From assembly GCA_907165275.2 (NCBI GenBank), contig OU015666.1, positions 4,928,001 to 4,992,000 of the forward strand: a stretch of DNA of 64,000 nucleotides, written 5' to 3'. Position numbers and translations under genes: made by a program. The first letter of the stretch is position 1. Each line of letters opens with the position of its first letter. A model generated the notes under the pieces. The model was not told where the DNA came from. It ran no database searches and saw only the letters and a list, made by a program, of their open reading frames with translations. Origin of the DNA: Zygaena filipendulae. Lineage: Eukaryota; Arthropoda; Insecta; Lepidoptera; Zygaenidae. Shown piece after piece: positions 11,681 to 23,835 of this stretch.

Positions 11681-12412
11681 TTATTTATGTATTGTATATA
11701 CCTAATTTATAATTATATTTATACTTAGTTGGCGTGACTAAAAGATATTATGAAATAATATACAGGCACCAGATGTTGCGCTTATTGCATACTTTATACC
11801 AACGAATTTTCATTAGCTAATGCTCGTGCACTTCCGTTGCTCGCTAAAAAACTCAGAACGCGCCAAAAGTACAACTTCAAACTCGCCCTTCTTAAACCGT
11901 ACATTTCGGGAAGATAAACTTCAAAAGGATTCATTAACTCAACTATTTGCTTCCCGATCATCGACAACAACTGCCAAACCCTTTCATGTCTACACTAGTT
12001 ATTTTCGTGGGAGCAATAGGATTGCATTTCCCGTAAAAGCGTTAGTGAAGTTAGCGATTGATCATTAATAATGTAGAGAATTAATCGGCCGCCTCCGACC
12101 CCGCCGGAGTTCGCTCGATGACGCTGCGTCATTTGCTTGATGAACGGTGTTTAACGATAGACCCTTGAGTTGGGTGAGGCAACTGTCTGCGATGTTACAG
12201 CATTAACGTAGAATAAAAATAATTTTATATTTATTCCGTTATTGGAGTTTCGTCCGGGCGGTTTCCGGCCATCTTTTATAAACTCTTTATTGTTATCAAT
12301 CATCCGTATTACCTATAATGCCGAGACCACAAAATGCGTTCACTTGTGTGTGATGGGTACTGACTACTGGCGCATGGGAAACTAGTAGCAGTTTGACTCT
12401 GACAGTTACGGT

Positions 12413-12600
12413 TATACCCGCGTTTTTATACAACAACTTTTTTCCCGACATCCGATTTCAATTAAATAAAGCCTATATGTAACTCCAGGCTAAGCTTAAT
12501 CTACCTGTGAAAACCGCATGACAATCCGTTCAGTAGGTTCAGAGATTATCGTGAACCGACAGACAGACAGACAGAAAAGAATTTTATTTTTGTGGTTGGT
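12413..12600 (-). mobile_element. Helitron body fragment, second body type
   Basis: Matches the 11489 copy through AAAGCCTATATGTAACTCC and GGCTAAGCTTAATCTACC. It then runs on through CCGTTCAGTAGGTTCAGAGA and the GACAGACAGACAG tract typical of the family's 5' part. The 3' hairpin is reduced to ACCCGCG. Confidence 0.6.
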
Positions 12601-12679
12601 TACTTTTCATTTATCACCCCCTGTTTTCTTAAAAATATTCAATGTACAGAATCGCGGATTCTACTCTTTTATTATAGTA

Positions 12680-12915
12680 CTAGCTGTCCCGCGCGGTTTC
12701 ACCCGCGATAATTTCGAAGTTCCCGCGGATTGTTCCATACAAACTTTGCAACCACTTTTCATCCCTCTAGGGGTTGAATTTTCAAAAATCCTTTCTCTCG
12801 GATGCCTACGTCATACAAAGAACACACCCTCCATGTTTCAGGTCTCTACGATCAGCGGTTTAGGCTGTGCGTTGATCTATCAGTCATTCAGGACAAAGCA
12901 TTTTATATGTATAGA
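12680..12915 (-). mobile_element. Helitron, third body type, complete
   Basis: On the - strand it starts TCTATACATATAAAATGC and ends GGGACAGCTAG with T after it. The 236-bp body (GTCATTCAGG, GGATGCCTACGTCAT, GGGGTTGAATTTTCAAAA on the + strand) is shared with 14214-14442 and 17842-18085. Confidence 0.8.
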
Positions 12916-13008
12916 TAGTATAGAAGAAGAAGTAGAAGAGATTTTTATTACTAAGAAAAATTGTCATTGGCAATTTATAATTACCTATTATTAGACGCCA
13001 TTATTAAA

Positions 13009-13026
13009 GAAGAAGAAGAAGAAGAA
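13009..13026 (+). repeat. (GAA)n microsatellite
   Basis: An uninterrupted run of AAG/GAA triplets; a shorter impure run lies at 12922-12937. Microsatellites next to Helitron ends are common in this window. Confidence 0.85.
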
Positions 13027-13250
13027 AGTTAAATGTCAATGGAGAGTTGAAGTAATAATATGGGTATCTCGATTTCTAATGAAGCACTTCCGTCAAGACG
13101 AGCATTGCAATAACGTTCTTTCGAAGCGGCTACATTGGTGTTTTGTAACTTTGAGATTCGCAAAACTGTTCAGTACGCGAAGAATCGATTGTTGGTTATA
13201 CATAACTATAAAAAAACAGTTTTTAATAACGTAAAAACGTTTATACATCA

Positions 13251-13551
13251 ATTTCACCCGCGTTAATTTCGGAGTTCCCGCGGGAACTCCGGGACAAAAG
13301 TACCCTATGTCCTTAAAGTTTTTAGATTTTCGCGTTTTGAGCACATTATATTATGTAAAATTATATAATTTACTTAATTTTAATTTTAATTAATTTCGCG
13401 TAATTTTACCCTATGTCCTTCTCTGCACCCCTGACAATGTGTATGCAAAATTTCATGACGATCGGTTGAGCCGTTATGGCGTGAAAGCATAACAGACAAA
13501 CAGAAAGACAGACAGACAGAGTTACTTTCGCATTTATAATATTAGAAGGGA
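13251..13551 (-). mobile_element. Helitron, split copy
   Basis: Two Helitron segments in the same orientation: 13251-13318 (the hairpin region with CCCGCGGGAACTCCGGGA) and 13394-13551 (GTCCTTCTCTGCACCCCTGA through GACAGACAGACAGAG to the 5' leader TTTATAATATTAGAAGGG). An AT-rich 75-base insert with a TTAATTTTAATT run separates them, and CCCTATGTCC is present on both sides. That suggests either two truncated copies or a partial internal duplication. Confidence 0.7.
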
Positions 13552-14213
13552 AATAGGGATTTGGCAATAATGGCATTGCGTTTAAATTCGTAATGAACAA
13601 AATTTTGAAAAATTTTGAAAAAACATCGTCAAAAATATTGTAAACCGCTGAAGGTACCACAGTTACGTATATCATTGCAACACATTGCACATTGTTGTTA
13701 CTGAAATCTACCAACTTGAGTTTTTGTAAATTTAAATTTTAATAATTGAAAATGTTTTCATATTTTCATTGCTCTACCTACTGCCCTTTATAAAATTGAT
13801 TGAATTTTTATAATAATTTAATAGCTCATAGACAACTGAGAAATACAAGAATCCTACAACATACCATGCAAATGCCAGTTATCTATAATTTTAATGAACT
13901 ACGATCCCTTGTTGTATTATAAACCTCTGCAATCGACATAAAATATTTACCATTTACGAATTCAGGCCGAATAACAAAAACGAATAATTCAAAAAAATGT
14001 CCTTACAGGCGTGGACGAAAAGAAATTCCAACTTGCGCAAGAATAAACTGTCGTTTTCGTGAGTTTCGTGTTCGCCATTATTTTTAGGCTCAAAATTGGG
14101 GTTGAAGTTTTTGTCGAGGCTCACGCTATGATATACTTATATAGATACGTACCTATATTATGTTGCTGATCTTATAACATTTGCACATGGAAGTTCCTTA
14201 TAATCTATACATA

Positions 14214-14442
14214 TAAAATGCTTTGTCCTGAATGACTGATGGATCAACGCACAGCCTAAACCGCTGATCATAGAGACCAGAAACTTAGAGAGTGTGTTCT
14301 TTGTATGACGTAGGCATTCGATAAAAAAAGAATTTTTGAAAATTCAACCCCTAAGGGAATGAAACGGGGTTGCGAGGTTTGAATGGAATAATTCCGTGGG
14401 AACTTCGAAATTATCACGGGTGAAACTGCGCGGGACAGCTAG
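14214..14442 (+). mobile_element. Helitron, third body type, complete
   Basis: Starts TCTATACATATAAAATGC after A and ends GGGACAGCTAG before T, 229 bp. It is close in sequence to 12680-12915 and 17842-18085. Non-coding. Confidence 0.85.
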
Positions 14443-14709
14443 TATATGCTATTATTATAAAAAATTCGTTACTAAAGTTAGGGCCGTATTTTTTTTAATT
14501 ATAGAAGTTTTATTTAAACACAGCTTCAAGGAAATGTAGACTTGAATATTTGATATTAATGTCCACTTGGTACTTTGACACGTTCCTGAGAGTGAGAATA
14601 AGGGTCTTGATAGACAGAAACGGATAACGAAGTGGTTCCATCAGGTTTCGTTTTTTCTCATGAGGTACGGAACCCTAAATAAAGAACTAAAAAGAACTTA
14701 ATTACAATG

Positions 14710-15036
14710 GGGATGTGGACTACTTTTGAAAATCAAAATTCTAATTAGTCCGTCAGTTAGAAAATAAAAAAACAATAGACACGTATTATTTGCTTTTTTA
14801 AATAAATTAAAATATACAGATATAAAGCGCATTAAAGTTTAGGGTGAGGGGGTCGTGACGTCACTAACCGCTAAAACCGCCATACAAACTGTCAGAATAG
14901 TGACGTCACGCGAAGTTTCATCTCAATATATCGTCGTTATTTTTTGATTACGTAAAAAAAGAAAAATACGTGTCCAATATTTTTTAATAATCTACAACTA
15001 CTACGTACTAAAAAATAAAATTTAGTCAACATGCCC
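14710..15036 (+). mobile_element. 0.33-kb terminal-inverted-repeat element, copy 1
   Basis: The left end GGGATGTGGACTA faces the right end TAGTCAACATGCCC. Subterminal inverted words are TAATTAGTCCGTCAGTTAG and, near the other end, AATACGTGTCCAATATT against AATAGACACGTATTATT. The centre has paired TGACGTCAC words about 55 bases apart. There is no coding frame. Three more copies lie at 16307, 25486 and 48868. Confidence 0.75.
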
Positions 15037-15213
15037 ATTTCAACTGATTTACCTGATACCTTTATATAAACTCTATCTACACCAATGATATTATAAGTAT
15101 TATATACTTGCTCCATACTACACACCTAAATATGATGCTGATGCCAAACATTGTCCTTAATGATGTAGTATACGTATGCTGTAAATCTTTGTGTTGTGTC
15201 AAATAAAGTCTTT

Positions 15214-15240
15214 TCAATTCAATTCAATTCAATTTCAATT
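15214..15240 (+). repeat. (CAATT)n tail after AATAAA
   Basis: TGTGTCAAATAAAGTC is followed by a TTCAA/CAATT run. The arrangement (polyadenylation word then a short tandem tail) looks like the 3' terminus of a non-LTR retrotransposon or SINE, but nothing upstream is recognisable. Confidence 0.5.
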
Positions 15241-16121
15241 CCATGTCATTTAAAAGTCTATGTGTCTATGATAATAATCGATTGTACTCTGTTGAGCATT
15301 AATCGTCATATTCTAGCATATAGAGTAACATAGTTGGGACTTGGGAGTTCTCATCTACGTCAAGAATCGTGAGGCCCAAAGCCTCTGGGGGATCCGGTCA
15401 GCCTAGACTCTATTATTGACATTATGCAAACAGCCCTTAGAGACAGACAGCCATTGTTTCAGACCCATCGAAGAACCGTTTGCTATACTATTGGTATCTA
15501 TCTACTACCTAATTTATGCAGATCTAAATATCGACTCATTGAACTTGAAGGTAGTAACTTAATACAATAAGTGGTGGATCTTTTTATTATCATACTACTG
15601 CTGCCCGCGGCTTCCTCTCCTCAAAATGGGGGTTCCATCGGAAACAATTTTTTTGGAATAAACCATAGTGTAAATATGTTCTTTCTCATAATCTTTTTCA
15701 GCAATAAAAGATAACATATAGACAGATCTATGTACTTTTATTTTTAGTTTGAAATTGCGTACGCTCTTTATGAAATTATTTTATCATAGAAACTAAGTAG
15801 GTAGTGTATCTATTATTATTTCATCGGTATACTATAGTACATTACCTATGATTCGTCGGTAACAAGCAACCGGCACTTTTGCAACGTATTATGAAGTTTT
15901 GCATCTGTCACGATACGTCCTTTAAAAAATTTAAGAATTTTATATGACTAGTGACTAAAGTTCTTATTACTTACATAAATTACTTTCATATAGCTTTTTA
16001 TCATTATAACTCTTAAGTCGTAGGCTACAAATAGGTAGGTAAATAGGTAGGTAACTATAAAATATGTATTTCTCCACTAACTCCAATAACTTACACCCAT
16101 ATTCTCTGCAGTCCAGGGCAG

Positions 16122-16139
16122 TTATATATATATATATAT
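16122..16139. repeat. (TA)n microsatellite
   Basis: Pure TA dinucleotide run of nine units. Confidence 0.9.
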
Positions 16140-16306
16140 GTCGAGTGTGAAGAATTTTTATTTACCTGAAACAAAGTAGCACTTCTGTTAATAATTATAA
16201 TACCTATTATTTATTTTCAAATATAACTTGGACACCGAAATAGTATATGACACGACACGTCGGTAAGCAGCTTACGCTGAATCACTTCCTTTTACCTACA
16301 GGTAAT

Positions 16307-16631
16307 GGGCATGTTGACTAATTTTTATTTTTTAGTCCGTCTTGTAGATTATTAAAAAATATTGGACACGTATTTTTTCTTTTTTTACGTAATCAAAAAA
16401 TAACGGCGATATATCGAGTTGAAATTTCGCGTGACGTCACTATTCTGACAGTTTGTATGGCGGTTTTGCGGTTAGTGACGTCACGACCTCCTCATTCTAA
16501 ACTTTAAAGCGCTTTATATTTTATCTCTGTATATTTTAATTTATTTAAAAAAGCAAAAAATACGTGTCTATTGTTTTTTTATTTTCTAACTGACGGACTA
16601 ATTAGAATTTTATAATAGTAGTTAACATCCC
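16307..16631 (-). mobile_element. 0.33-kb terminal-inverted-repeat element, copy 2
   Basis: In opposite orientation to copy 1, 1.3 kb away. Ends are GGGCATGTTGACTA and TAGTTAACATCCC. The interior repeats every landmark of copy 1 (TTGGACACGTATTTTTTC, GCGTGACGTCACTATTCTGA, TTAGTGACGTCACGA, TAACTGACGGACTAATTAG). Copies 1 and 2 are the best matched pair. Confidence 0.8.
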
Positions 16632-17101
16632 TATTTGCGAACACAATAATATAATAATAACACAACACAACACAGATAATATAACTACGAGGGAAAACTT
16701 TTTTGTACCTACTTGTAACGAACCATAAGTAATAATTATATACTAAGTATAAAATAAATAATAATATACTAGCAATTTACCTACCTAACCTTGAATCTAT
16801 CTCATAACAGCAGAGATGGAAAAGTACAACCGCGCACAGAACTTTTTCGGTACAGTGATTTCCCATAAATTTAGCACATTGTCAACACGGGCTCGCGTGC
16901 CCTCGACAAATAAAACGGAGGTTCCATTCAAACATTCTCACTGTTATTACTATTTCTCATTTCCAGCGCGACCAACTTTGGCTGAATAATTTTTTCTGGT
17001 CGCCCACACGAATGTAATATATGTTACAGCTGTGCCGAATCGCTGTTCTTTTGATAAAAGTGACATAATGTGACACGATGTTGTTTTTACGTTTACATGA
17101 T

Positions 17102-17446
17102 AGGTTGTGCCATGCGGTTTCACCCGCGTGAATTTCTGAATAACCGCAGGAACTACAAAGTAGCATAATTTTCTCCTAACAACATCAGCTAATTACCAGT
17201 GAAAATCGGTCCAACCGTTTCGGAGATCACCCGCCTGAGTTTTGGAATACCCGCAGGAACTCTGATTATAATAAAAGTAGCCTAAGTTACTCCTTATAAT
17301 ATCAGGTAATTGTTAGTAAAAGTTCATTCAAAATTGTTCCAATCATTTTTGTCAGCTGATCCCCACGTTAATTTCGGAGTTCCCGCGGGAATTCCAGGAT
17401 AAAAAGTACCCTGTGTCCTTCTCTGTACCCTTGACAATATGTATGC
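17102..17446 (-). mobile_element. tandem/nested Helitron 3' modules
   Basis: Three hairpin modules in a row in one orientation: 17102-17160 (GCGGTTTCACCCGCG), about 17231-17260 (GAGTTTTGGAATACCCGCAGG) and 17364-17446 (GGAGTTCCCGCGGGAATTCC to CCCTTGACAATATGTATGCC). The bodies between them have TTACTCCTTATAATATCAGG. Probably successive insertions or rolling-circle tandem copies. Confidence 0.65.
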
Positions 17447-17841
17447 CATTAGGGATCTATTACCTACTATAATTAGAATTCGCGATTGTGTACATTGAAA
17501 ATGTTTGCCAACAATTGAGAGGGGGCGATAAAAGAAGAGTCGAAACTCTTCTATCTGTTCTGTATATTAGATACACTATTTCATGTTGATGTCATTTAAA
17601 TACATAATCTACAGAGTTGACGCAGTCAACGGTAACTAATATGTTTTGAGATATTAACACTTGAACTTAGCCTCGCGAACAATTGAGTAAGTAAACCTCA
17701 GCAAACTAACAAACGAGCCGCCGTATACTTAAACTACAGCTAACTTGTGTATCAAAGGCTAAAAGTTACCAATGTTGTGGCGAACTTATAACCATATTGA
17801 TATTGATATCGATTAAGATCGATGTCAATATACACTATCTA

Positions 17842-18085
17842 TCTAGGTATATACATATAAAATGCTTTGTACTGAATGACTGATGGATCAACGCACAGCC
17901 TAAACCGTTGACCGTGGAGACCTGAAACTTGGAGGGTGTGTTGTTTGTATGATTTAGGCATCCGATAAGAAAGTATTTTTGAAAATTCAACCCCTGAGGG
18001 GATGAAAAGGGGTTGCAAAGTTTGTATGTAACAATTCCGCGGGAACTTCGAAAATATAGCGAGTGAAATCGCGCGGGACAGCTAG
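17842..18085 (+). mobile_element. Helitron, third body type, complete
   Basis: TC at 17842 after A; ends GGGACAGCTAG before T. Body shared with the copies at 12680 and 14214 (GAATGACTGATGGATCAACG, ACGCACAGCCTAAACCGTTG). Confidence 0.85.
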
Positions 18086-18203
18086 TATTATATAAAACTA
18101 CATGTCCTGTCTAACAGATTCATCAGCGCAAAGCTCCAACAATATAGAATATAAGCAATATAGAAGACTAGAAACTTAAAATCTTTCACTCTTCTATTTA
18201 TAA

Positions 18204-18454
18204 CTAGCTGTGCCCCGCGGTTTCATCCGCGTGAGTTTCGGAATTCCCGCAGGAACTATTTTTTTCTAAAATAACATTGGCCTAAGTTACTCCTTATAAT
18301 ATCAGCTATCTGCCAGTGAAAATCCCGTTAATGTCGATCTAGCCGTTTCAGAGATTAGCCGGATTAAACAAACAGATTTCGTATGCATTTAGTGAAAAGC
18401 TGTTAATTTGAAATTACAACTATATTACACTTCAATTATATTTATATGTGTAGA
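18204..18454 (-). mobile_element. Helitron, long-body type
   Basis: CTAG (18204-18207) followed by the perfect GCCCCGCGGTTTCATCCGCG hairpin. The body is CAGCTATCTGCCAGTGAAAA, CCGTTTCAGAGATTAGCC, and the 5' segment CATTTAGTGAAAAGCTGTTA also found at 32955 and 38160. Confidence 0.75.
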
Positions 18455-18804
18455 TGAAGAAAGAGTAGGTAAGTAAGTATAGGTGCCGCTAATTTTTAAG
18501 GTATAGAAAAATTGGGATTGGTATTTTGGTCCTTCTCTTCTCAATTAACAAACATGTAGGTATAGGTCCCCTACCTATAGGTTTTTTTTTTATTTAACCC
18601 GTATATATATGGAAAAAATTGTATTAGGTATACGAATAAAAGAAACGGCTAGTCATCATTAAAATTAGTGAAATGCGCTTTAAAACAGACTTTTATTACG
18701 ATGGAGATAGCAAGCCGCCCTGAATGCAAATTCCATTATTAAATTATTAAAACTTTAAGATCTTTAGAAAGAGTTTAAGAAAAACCATCGTCTAATCGTT
18801 ATCT

Positions 18805-18957
18805 TCTTTATAAATAAAAATGAATGTTTGTATGTCTGTCTTCTATGCGTTTCCAAGCCATTGGTCCGATTGTGATGAAACTTTGGCGGTTCTGCCTGCG
18901 TCCGCAAAGATTCCTGATCGCAAAACTCACGCGGGTGAAACCGCGGGGCAGTTACTA
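18805..18957 (+). mobile_element. Helitron copy, diverged 5' half
   Basis: Leader CTTTATAAATAAAAATGAATG, then GTCTGTCTTCTATGCG, and a sharp 3' end CACGCGGGTGAAACCGCGGG with GCAGTTAC in place of the terminal CTAG. Confidence 0.7.
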
Positions 18958-19079
18958 AATAATCATAACTATAGACGGGCAATCAACCCTGCGTTTAGGT
19001 TTAAACCCGATAAAAGCCGGCCGTTTACGGGTTTAACGTTATAAATGCAATATTTTGTGTATGTAACTATGTGTTTGTG

Positions 19080-19215
19080 TTTACTATGACTTACGCATCT
19101 GCCAGTCGGTTCTGGTCTGAGCCGTCTTTATCCAATTTCCTCTTCACAGCTCCGACAACATCGTCGCTTCATCTAACTAGTGGTAGGACAACGCTCTTCC
19201 TTCTGGTCCTATTTT
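19080..19215 (-). mobile_element. possible LINE C-terminal scrap
   Basis: Read on the - strand, one frame gives VLPLVR-stop-SDDVVGAVKRKLDKDG. The 'RW-x-DD' neighbourhood resembles the C-terminal end of RTE-type reverse transcriptases, with the Trp codon mutated to stop. Match is short; treat as tentative. Confidence 0.35.
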
Positions 19216-21330
19216 GTTTCAATCTACCATCCGTTAGTTGACACGTACAAAATGAACCATACATTTTTTATTTATTGAACAATTTAAGAATTACAATATA
19301 CCGTTGGTTATTACAGTAGGTACATTACATTAGACAACTTTTGATTATCTCTTTATTATTACGTATATATATGGTAACGTTTCATATTCGGCTTCGATGA
19401 AGAGAACATGACTTTTTTATCGCTCTCTGTGATACCTTCAGTTTATGTAAGTATAACAGTTTGCTGGTAGTAGGTATTATAAGTATTTAATATGTAATCT
19501 GTCTATAATAATTTATCTAAACTTACTTTCTGCAAGTTAGTAATAGCATAAGTTAGTAAGTAAAATGTCAAAAGCTCCATGATGGATTGATTTGAATTTT
19601 TATGTAGGCTCGAAGACTACGATAGTATATTATCTATACATTGCAACTGAATATAGTTAAGTGACTTCAAGTACTTGGAAGTGGAGGGAGTAGAGAGAAA
19701 GGGGAGTGGGGGGGAGACTGTGGGAATTACTGGAAATGTCTGCGCCAGCCGACGATCAGTCACTGTCAAGTTGCCGATAGCAAGAGACGTCTCTCCGCAT
19801 CGTATAAAATGTAACCGTTAAACATAATCAAATCTTTTTAATCGAATTTTTCTTGGGAACAATAAATCGTGGTAGGTACGCACAAATAAAACTTACATAA
19901 TTTATATTTAAATGAAGATTAAAATCGATAACATATTGAGATAAATAGATTATTATAGTTTGTTTTCTGCCTAAAATATGTTAACACAAGGGTATGTCAA
20001 ATGGCTTACGTTTTCGCTAACAGTAAATGAGTCATATAATATTAGAATACTAACAATTACGACTAAATTGATCTACAGATGAAATTTAAGACCCATGTGA
20101 GTTTTAATAAAGTATTGTAATATATCGTATTCTAATTCAAGACTATTGTGTCTACTTATATCATTCAATTCAATAGCAGGGCCAGCGTCACATCCTACCG
20201 ACGACGGTGAATTTATTACTTCACTGATTCCTCCAATTGGTTCGACTGCTGCCTGCGAGATTTATAAGACGTTCTCTCACAAAGAGTCACGTAATTCCGT
20301 CCCGTTTCCCAGTGACCCGTGCTCTTGGATGAGTATTAAGATGATGAGGAAAAAAATGTCGATGAGTTGTTACAGAATCTCAAGATCATTTTCTCTCTTT
20401 ACCTTTTACACAAAAGAAAATATCCCGAGCTTATGCGTTCAGAAAAATAAATATTCCAATGATCGAGCCACTTTAATATTGAAACGTAAGGATTTATATT
20501 TTAAATATATATTACCTACATACATAGGTAGCATGAATTTTTTGAAGAATTCTAAAACCTGACCGGGTTCGAGAAAAACATAAATTTAATAGAAATATAA
20601 TAAATTGAAACCTTGAAACGACACGAGTAGTCTGCTGTAGAGACAACTTATACAATTCGAAAGATAAACATAATAATATTAAATCAACAATAATAATAAT
20701 AATAACAAGTTTATTTCGATACAAACAGTACTATGATCAATAATTACATTATACCACAATAACAATACAACAATTTGTTTTTTATCATTTGGGATACTGG
20801 AAGTTGAACTAAGCAAAGCCTGTATTTCAACTCTCCAGTCTCCCCAAAGATATGTTGGTACAGTATTCGCCGGTGGAAAAGTTGATATAGTTTTCATATT
20901 GATATTGGCGTCGGAGTAATTTAACCAAATTTTATTAAAATAAAAACCAAAATGTGTGTGTGTTGTTCTAATGTTACTAACTATAATAAAAACAGGCATA
21001 ATAATATCAATATCGCTTGGAATGATGCACACAAGTATTCGAATTATGTTAAAAAAATCATTAGATACTATCCCATGCACCGACGCTTTTATCTCGTGAA
21101 ACGTTTATTCGACAGATTCATTTTGTAGATGATAAATAACTTAGCAGTTTAAAACTGGCCGCTAATGGAAGTTTAAAGTTTTAATCGTTGTTACTTTTCT
21201 TAGTAGCAAACATTTTTCTAGCTATAACTAAGTATTAAGTATATCAGGCGTGCTTGATTTAGCCAAGAACTGGTAAACAGGATCAGAAGATTTGCAAATA
21301 TTCTTATAGCGGGAAGTCTGACGACGTCAG
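19216..21330. other. non-coding stretch
   Basis: No supported gene. It holds a purine-rich G tract (19680-19721), a GTATAAAATG TATA-like word (19802-19811) without a recognisable gene after it, and a (TAA)n microsatellite (about 20688-20706). Between 20160 and 20350 base composition is more balanced in an open frame, but no homology is recognised. Confidence 0.5.
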
Positions 21331-21501
21331 TAGGGGGAGCACGAATTTTGTCGCTCTCGTCTAGTCGATATCGAGCACTTTTTTTGTATGGAAAATAAAC
21401 AGCGCCACCTATCCAGTGTTGTTAATTTTCCATACAAAAAAACGCTTTGACATTACGACGATATCGACTAGACGAGAGCGGAAAAATTCGTGCTCCCCCT
21501 A
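21331..21501. mobile_element. hairpin MITE with 3-bp CAG target duplication
   Basis: The arms begin TAGGGGGAGCACGAATTTT and end AAATTCGTGCTCCCCCTA. Pairing continues through CGCTCTCGTCTAGTCGATAT and TTTTTTTGTATGGAAAAT, giving arms of about 70 bases around a ~20-base loop. CAG flanks the left end (21328-21330) and repeats at 21502-21504. Non-coding; hairpin-forming MITE. Confidence 0.75.
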
Positions 21502-23712
21502 CAGCGCTGAATGCAACGAAGCATGAAGTCAGCTTTCTATCGGACGTGACTTCCTGACAAGACATCCCACATTTCTTCACTATAAATTTCTTTGTCTTAT
21601 ATCCACAAATCTTTCTCTAAACCTAAGAGTAATGCAGCACAACTGTACCTACCTAAGGCATGTCTATAAACATTGAAGACATTTTTTATTTTTCAAAGAA
21701 AATAAATAATCTTAAAACGAATGTTTAACTTTATGTATTTATATAATATGTTTCAACCACCGCAGAAAATATTATACATCAACCGAAGAAGAGAACCTTG
21801 TACCTATTGAACAAAATTACCTTAGAATCTAATTCAAATAAAAACTTCATTTCGTCACAAATCGCAATCGATTCAAGCAAAAAGAAAAAACATTTGGGGG
21901 AGATTCCTCCTCGTTCACTCAGCGACACAACGTTGACGACTTCCGTTTTAAACGCGGGCAGCCCGAAAACAAAATCAAAATTTCAATTAAACATCAATCC
22001 TAACAATTACCAATGTATAAGATTATCTAAAGACCAAAAACCCATAGCCCATAACGATCAATTGAGGAGTTTTCCTTTAGGAAAAATTTATACCTACCGA
22101 ACACTTTTTTTAAATCATACCGAGCACAGAAGTAAAAAAAGTGCTAGAAAGCAATGAGGCGGAAATTGAACTTTGAGTCTTTATTTCTTTGCTCTCTCCA
22201 GATCGGAATCGGTTCTGCCATTTGTTACTGAGCTAGAAACACGTCAGGAGACGAACAATTGAATGGAACTGTAGGCATTGAGCCTCGGAACGTATTGTGC
22301 TCGAAGAGTTGACGGGAAAAGGTTTTGGGGGTGAAATCTTTTGTATCTGTGATCAATTTGTCAATAGATATGCGCTGAAGTAAACTGCGCACCGCTATTT
22401 GACCAATTGTTGCCATCGTCTACTATACGCGATTAAAAAGTTTTACTCACATTAAAGAAATGTGGGATCCCATAGAAAAGTATATAACAAAATCTAAGAA
22501 GTTCTTCCAGTAATTCTTGAATAACTGTAGGTATGTTTAATTTAGATATTTTATCTAAGTACTTATTTTTTCTACTAAGAAAACATCGTCAAAAGTAAAT
22601 AAGACCTATATTAATACACGATATGCTCAAACTTCACATGTTCTGAGGTTTTTGTTTGTCATTTTCCAGCGCAATGAGCGGGATACATATTCTGTGATGC
22701 TTGAGAGCATATCCAGTTTATGTAGCGTTTTGATATTGGCCTAATTTGTTTAATTTATTTTGTTATCACTATGTTATTACAAATGATTCTAGATCAATTC
22801 TATTATTATTATTATAATGAATAATTAGTAGAGAACAATATATAATGTAAAGAGAATATAATATTTGCCTGAAAGATAATGCCAAAGTCAGTAAAACGAA
22901 TGCAAGTGGTAGGGGTGTGGGTGTAGTGTGTGGACTCCCCATATAGATCTGAGTACCAGCGCTCTGTGGGATACTTGTCGGAGCGTGGCACTCCCGTCCG
23001 GCCCCTGTTTACTAGATCCACAATAACTCTATTGTATGACTAACTTTTCACATTGTATGGGTTACAGCTATAAGGAAACTGAGAACACGTAGCTTTGCAA
23101 CAGTGTTTTTTCACGTGAAGTTTTTTATGCAGAGAAAAACCGGGCAAATAAGTTAAGAAAATCCTTACAATACTTAACTAGATTTAGATGATCATGATTG
23201 ATGATTTTCTCGTAATAAGAATAAGATCAATAGTTATATTCAGTTTACAGATTCATTTCAAATTTGGCAGCATTGTTTTTTATAATAGGTATGTATGATT
23301 TATGATCACATATGTAATTGCAGGATAACAGTGTGCACCTAAATGATAAATACGATTATAATTAAGATAACTATCACCGAAACCCATTAGATAATATTAT
23401 TATTATTCTAAATAAGGCAAACAATAAACGACGTATGTTTACATAATAGCTTGTAAACGTAAACACCGTTATTGAAAGTGGATGGATACAATTTACCATT
23501 GTCTGCGATGCGTTCGGTCGAAGACCCCACAGTAGGTACATAGATGCGTTCATTTGACCTTTCGAAGATTTTATCTTTTTATGAACCGTAAAGTTTGGAG
23601 ACGACTTAAATTTTATCAATAAAACGACGTGCGACGTCTAAATAAAACACAACTTTTTAATATACCTACCCTGCCCATCTGTGTTTAACAACTACATAAG
23701 TATATTCATGAA
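21502..23712. other. non-coding stretch with two unproven open frames
   Basis: No gene is claimed. A frame open from about 21747 to 22157 lacks a plausible ATG. A 63-codon ATG frame on the - strand (22416 down to 22225) is discussed as a finding. The segment 22900-23030 is more GC-rich and repeat-like but unrecognised. Confidence 0.45.
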
Positions 23713-23835
23713 CTAGCTGATCCTCCCGCAGTTTCACTCACTTCAATTTAGGAATTCCAAAACCATAATTACTTATACACTAAGTAGCTGTTCACCTGCA
23801 TGGAATTTGGTATTTCTGCAGGAACTCCTTGTTCC
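23713..23835 (-). mobile_element. degenerate Helitron 3' half
   Basis: CTAG at 23713 after A, then CCCGCAGTTTCACTCAC and AGGAATTCC. A second weak TTTCTGCAGGAACTCC module lies at 23812-23827. Confidence 0.55.

Noticed and set aside
12518..12994. 158-codon open frame on the + strand
   Set aside because: It crosses two Helitron copies with different body types and intervening DNA, so it is a chance frame across repeats.
13400..13551. Regular dispersed repeats that might suggest a CRISPR array
   Set aside because: The repeats are Helitron bodies with CAGA microsatellite tracts, irregularly spaced and in both orientations, in a eukaryotic genome.
20146..20562. 138-codon open frame preceded by an acceptor-like TAGCAG
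   Set aside because: The first part is less AT-rich and could be an exon, but there is no partner exon or recognisable product, and the second half is low-quality Lys/Ser-rich sequence.
21747..22157. Open frame of about 135 codons on the + strand
   Set aside because: No ATG in a sensible place, only a TTG; Asn/Lys/Ser-rich composition fits AT-rich random sequence; no homology recognised.
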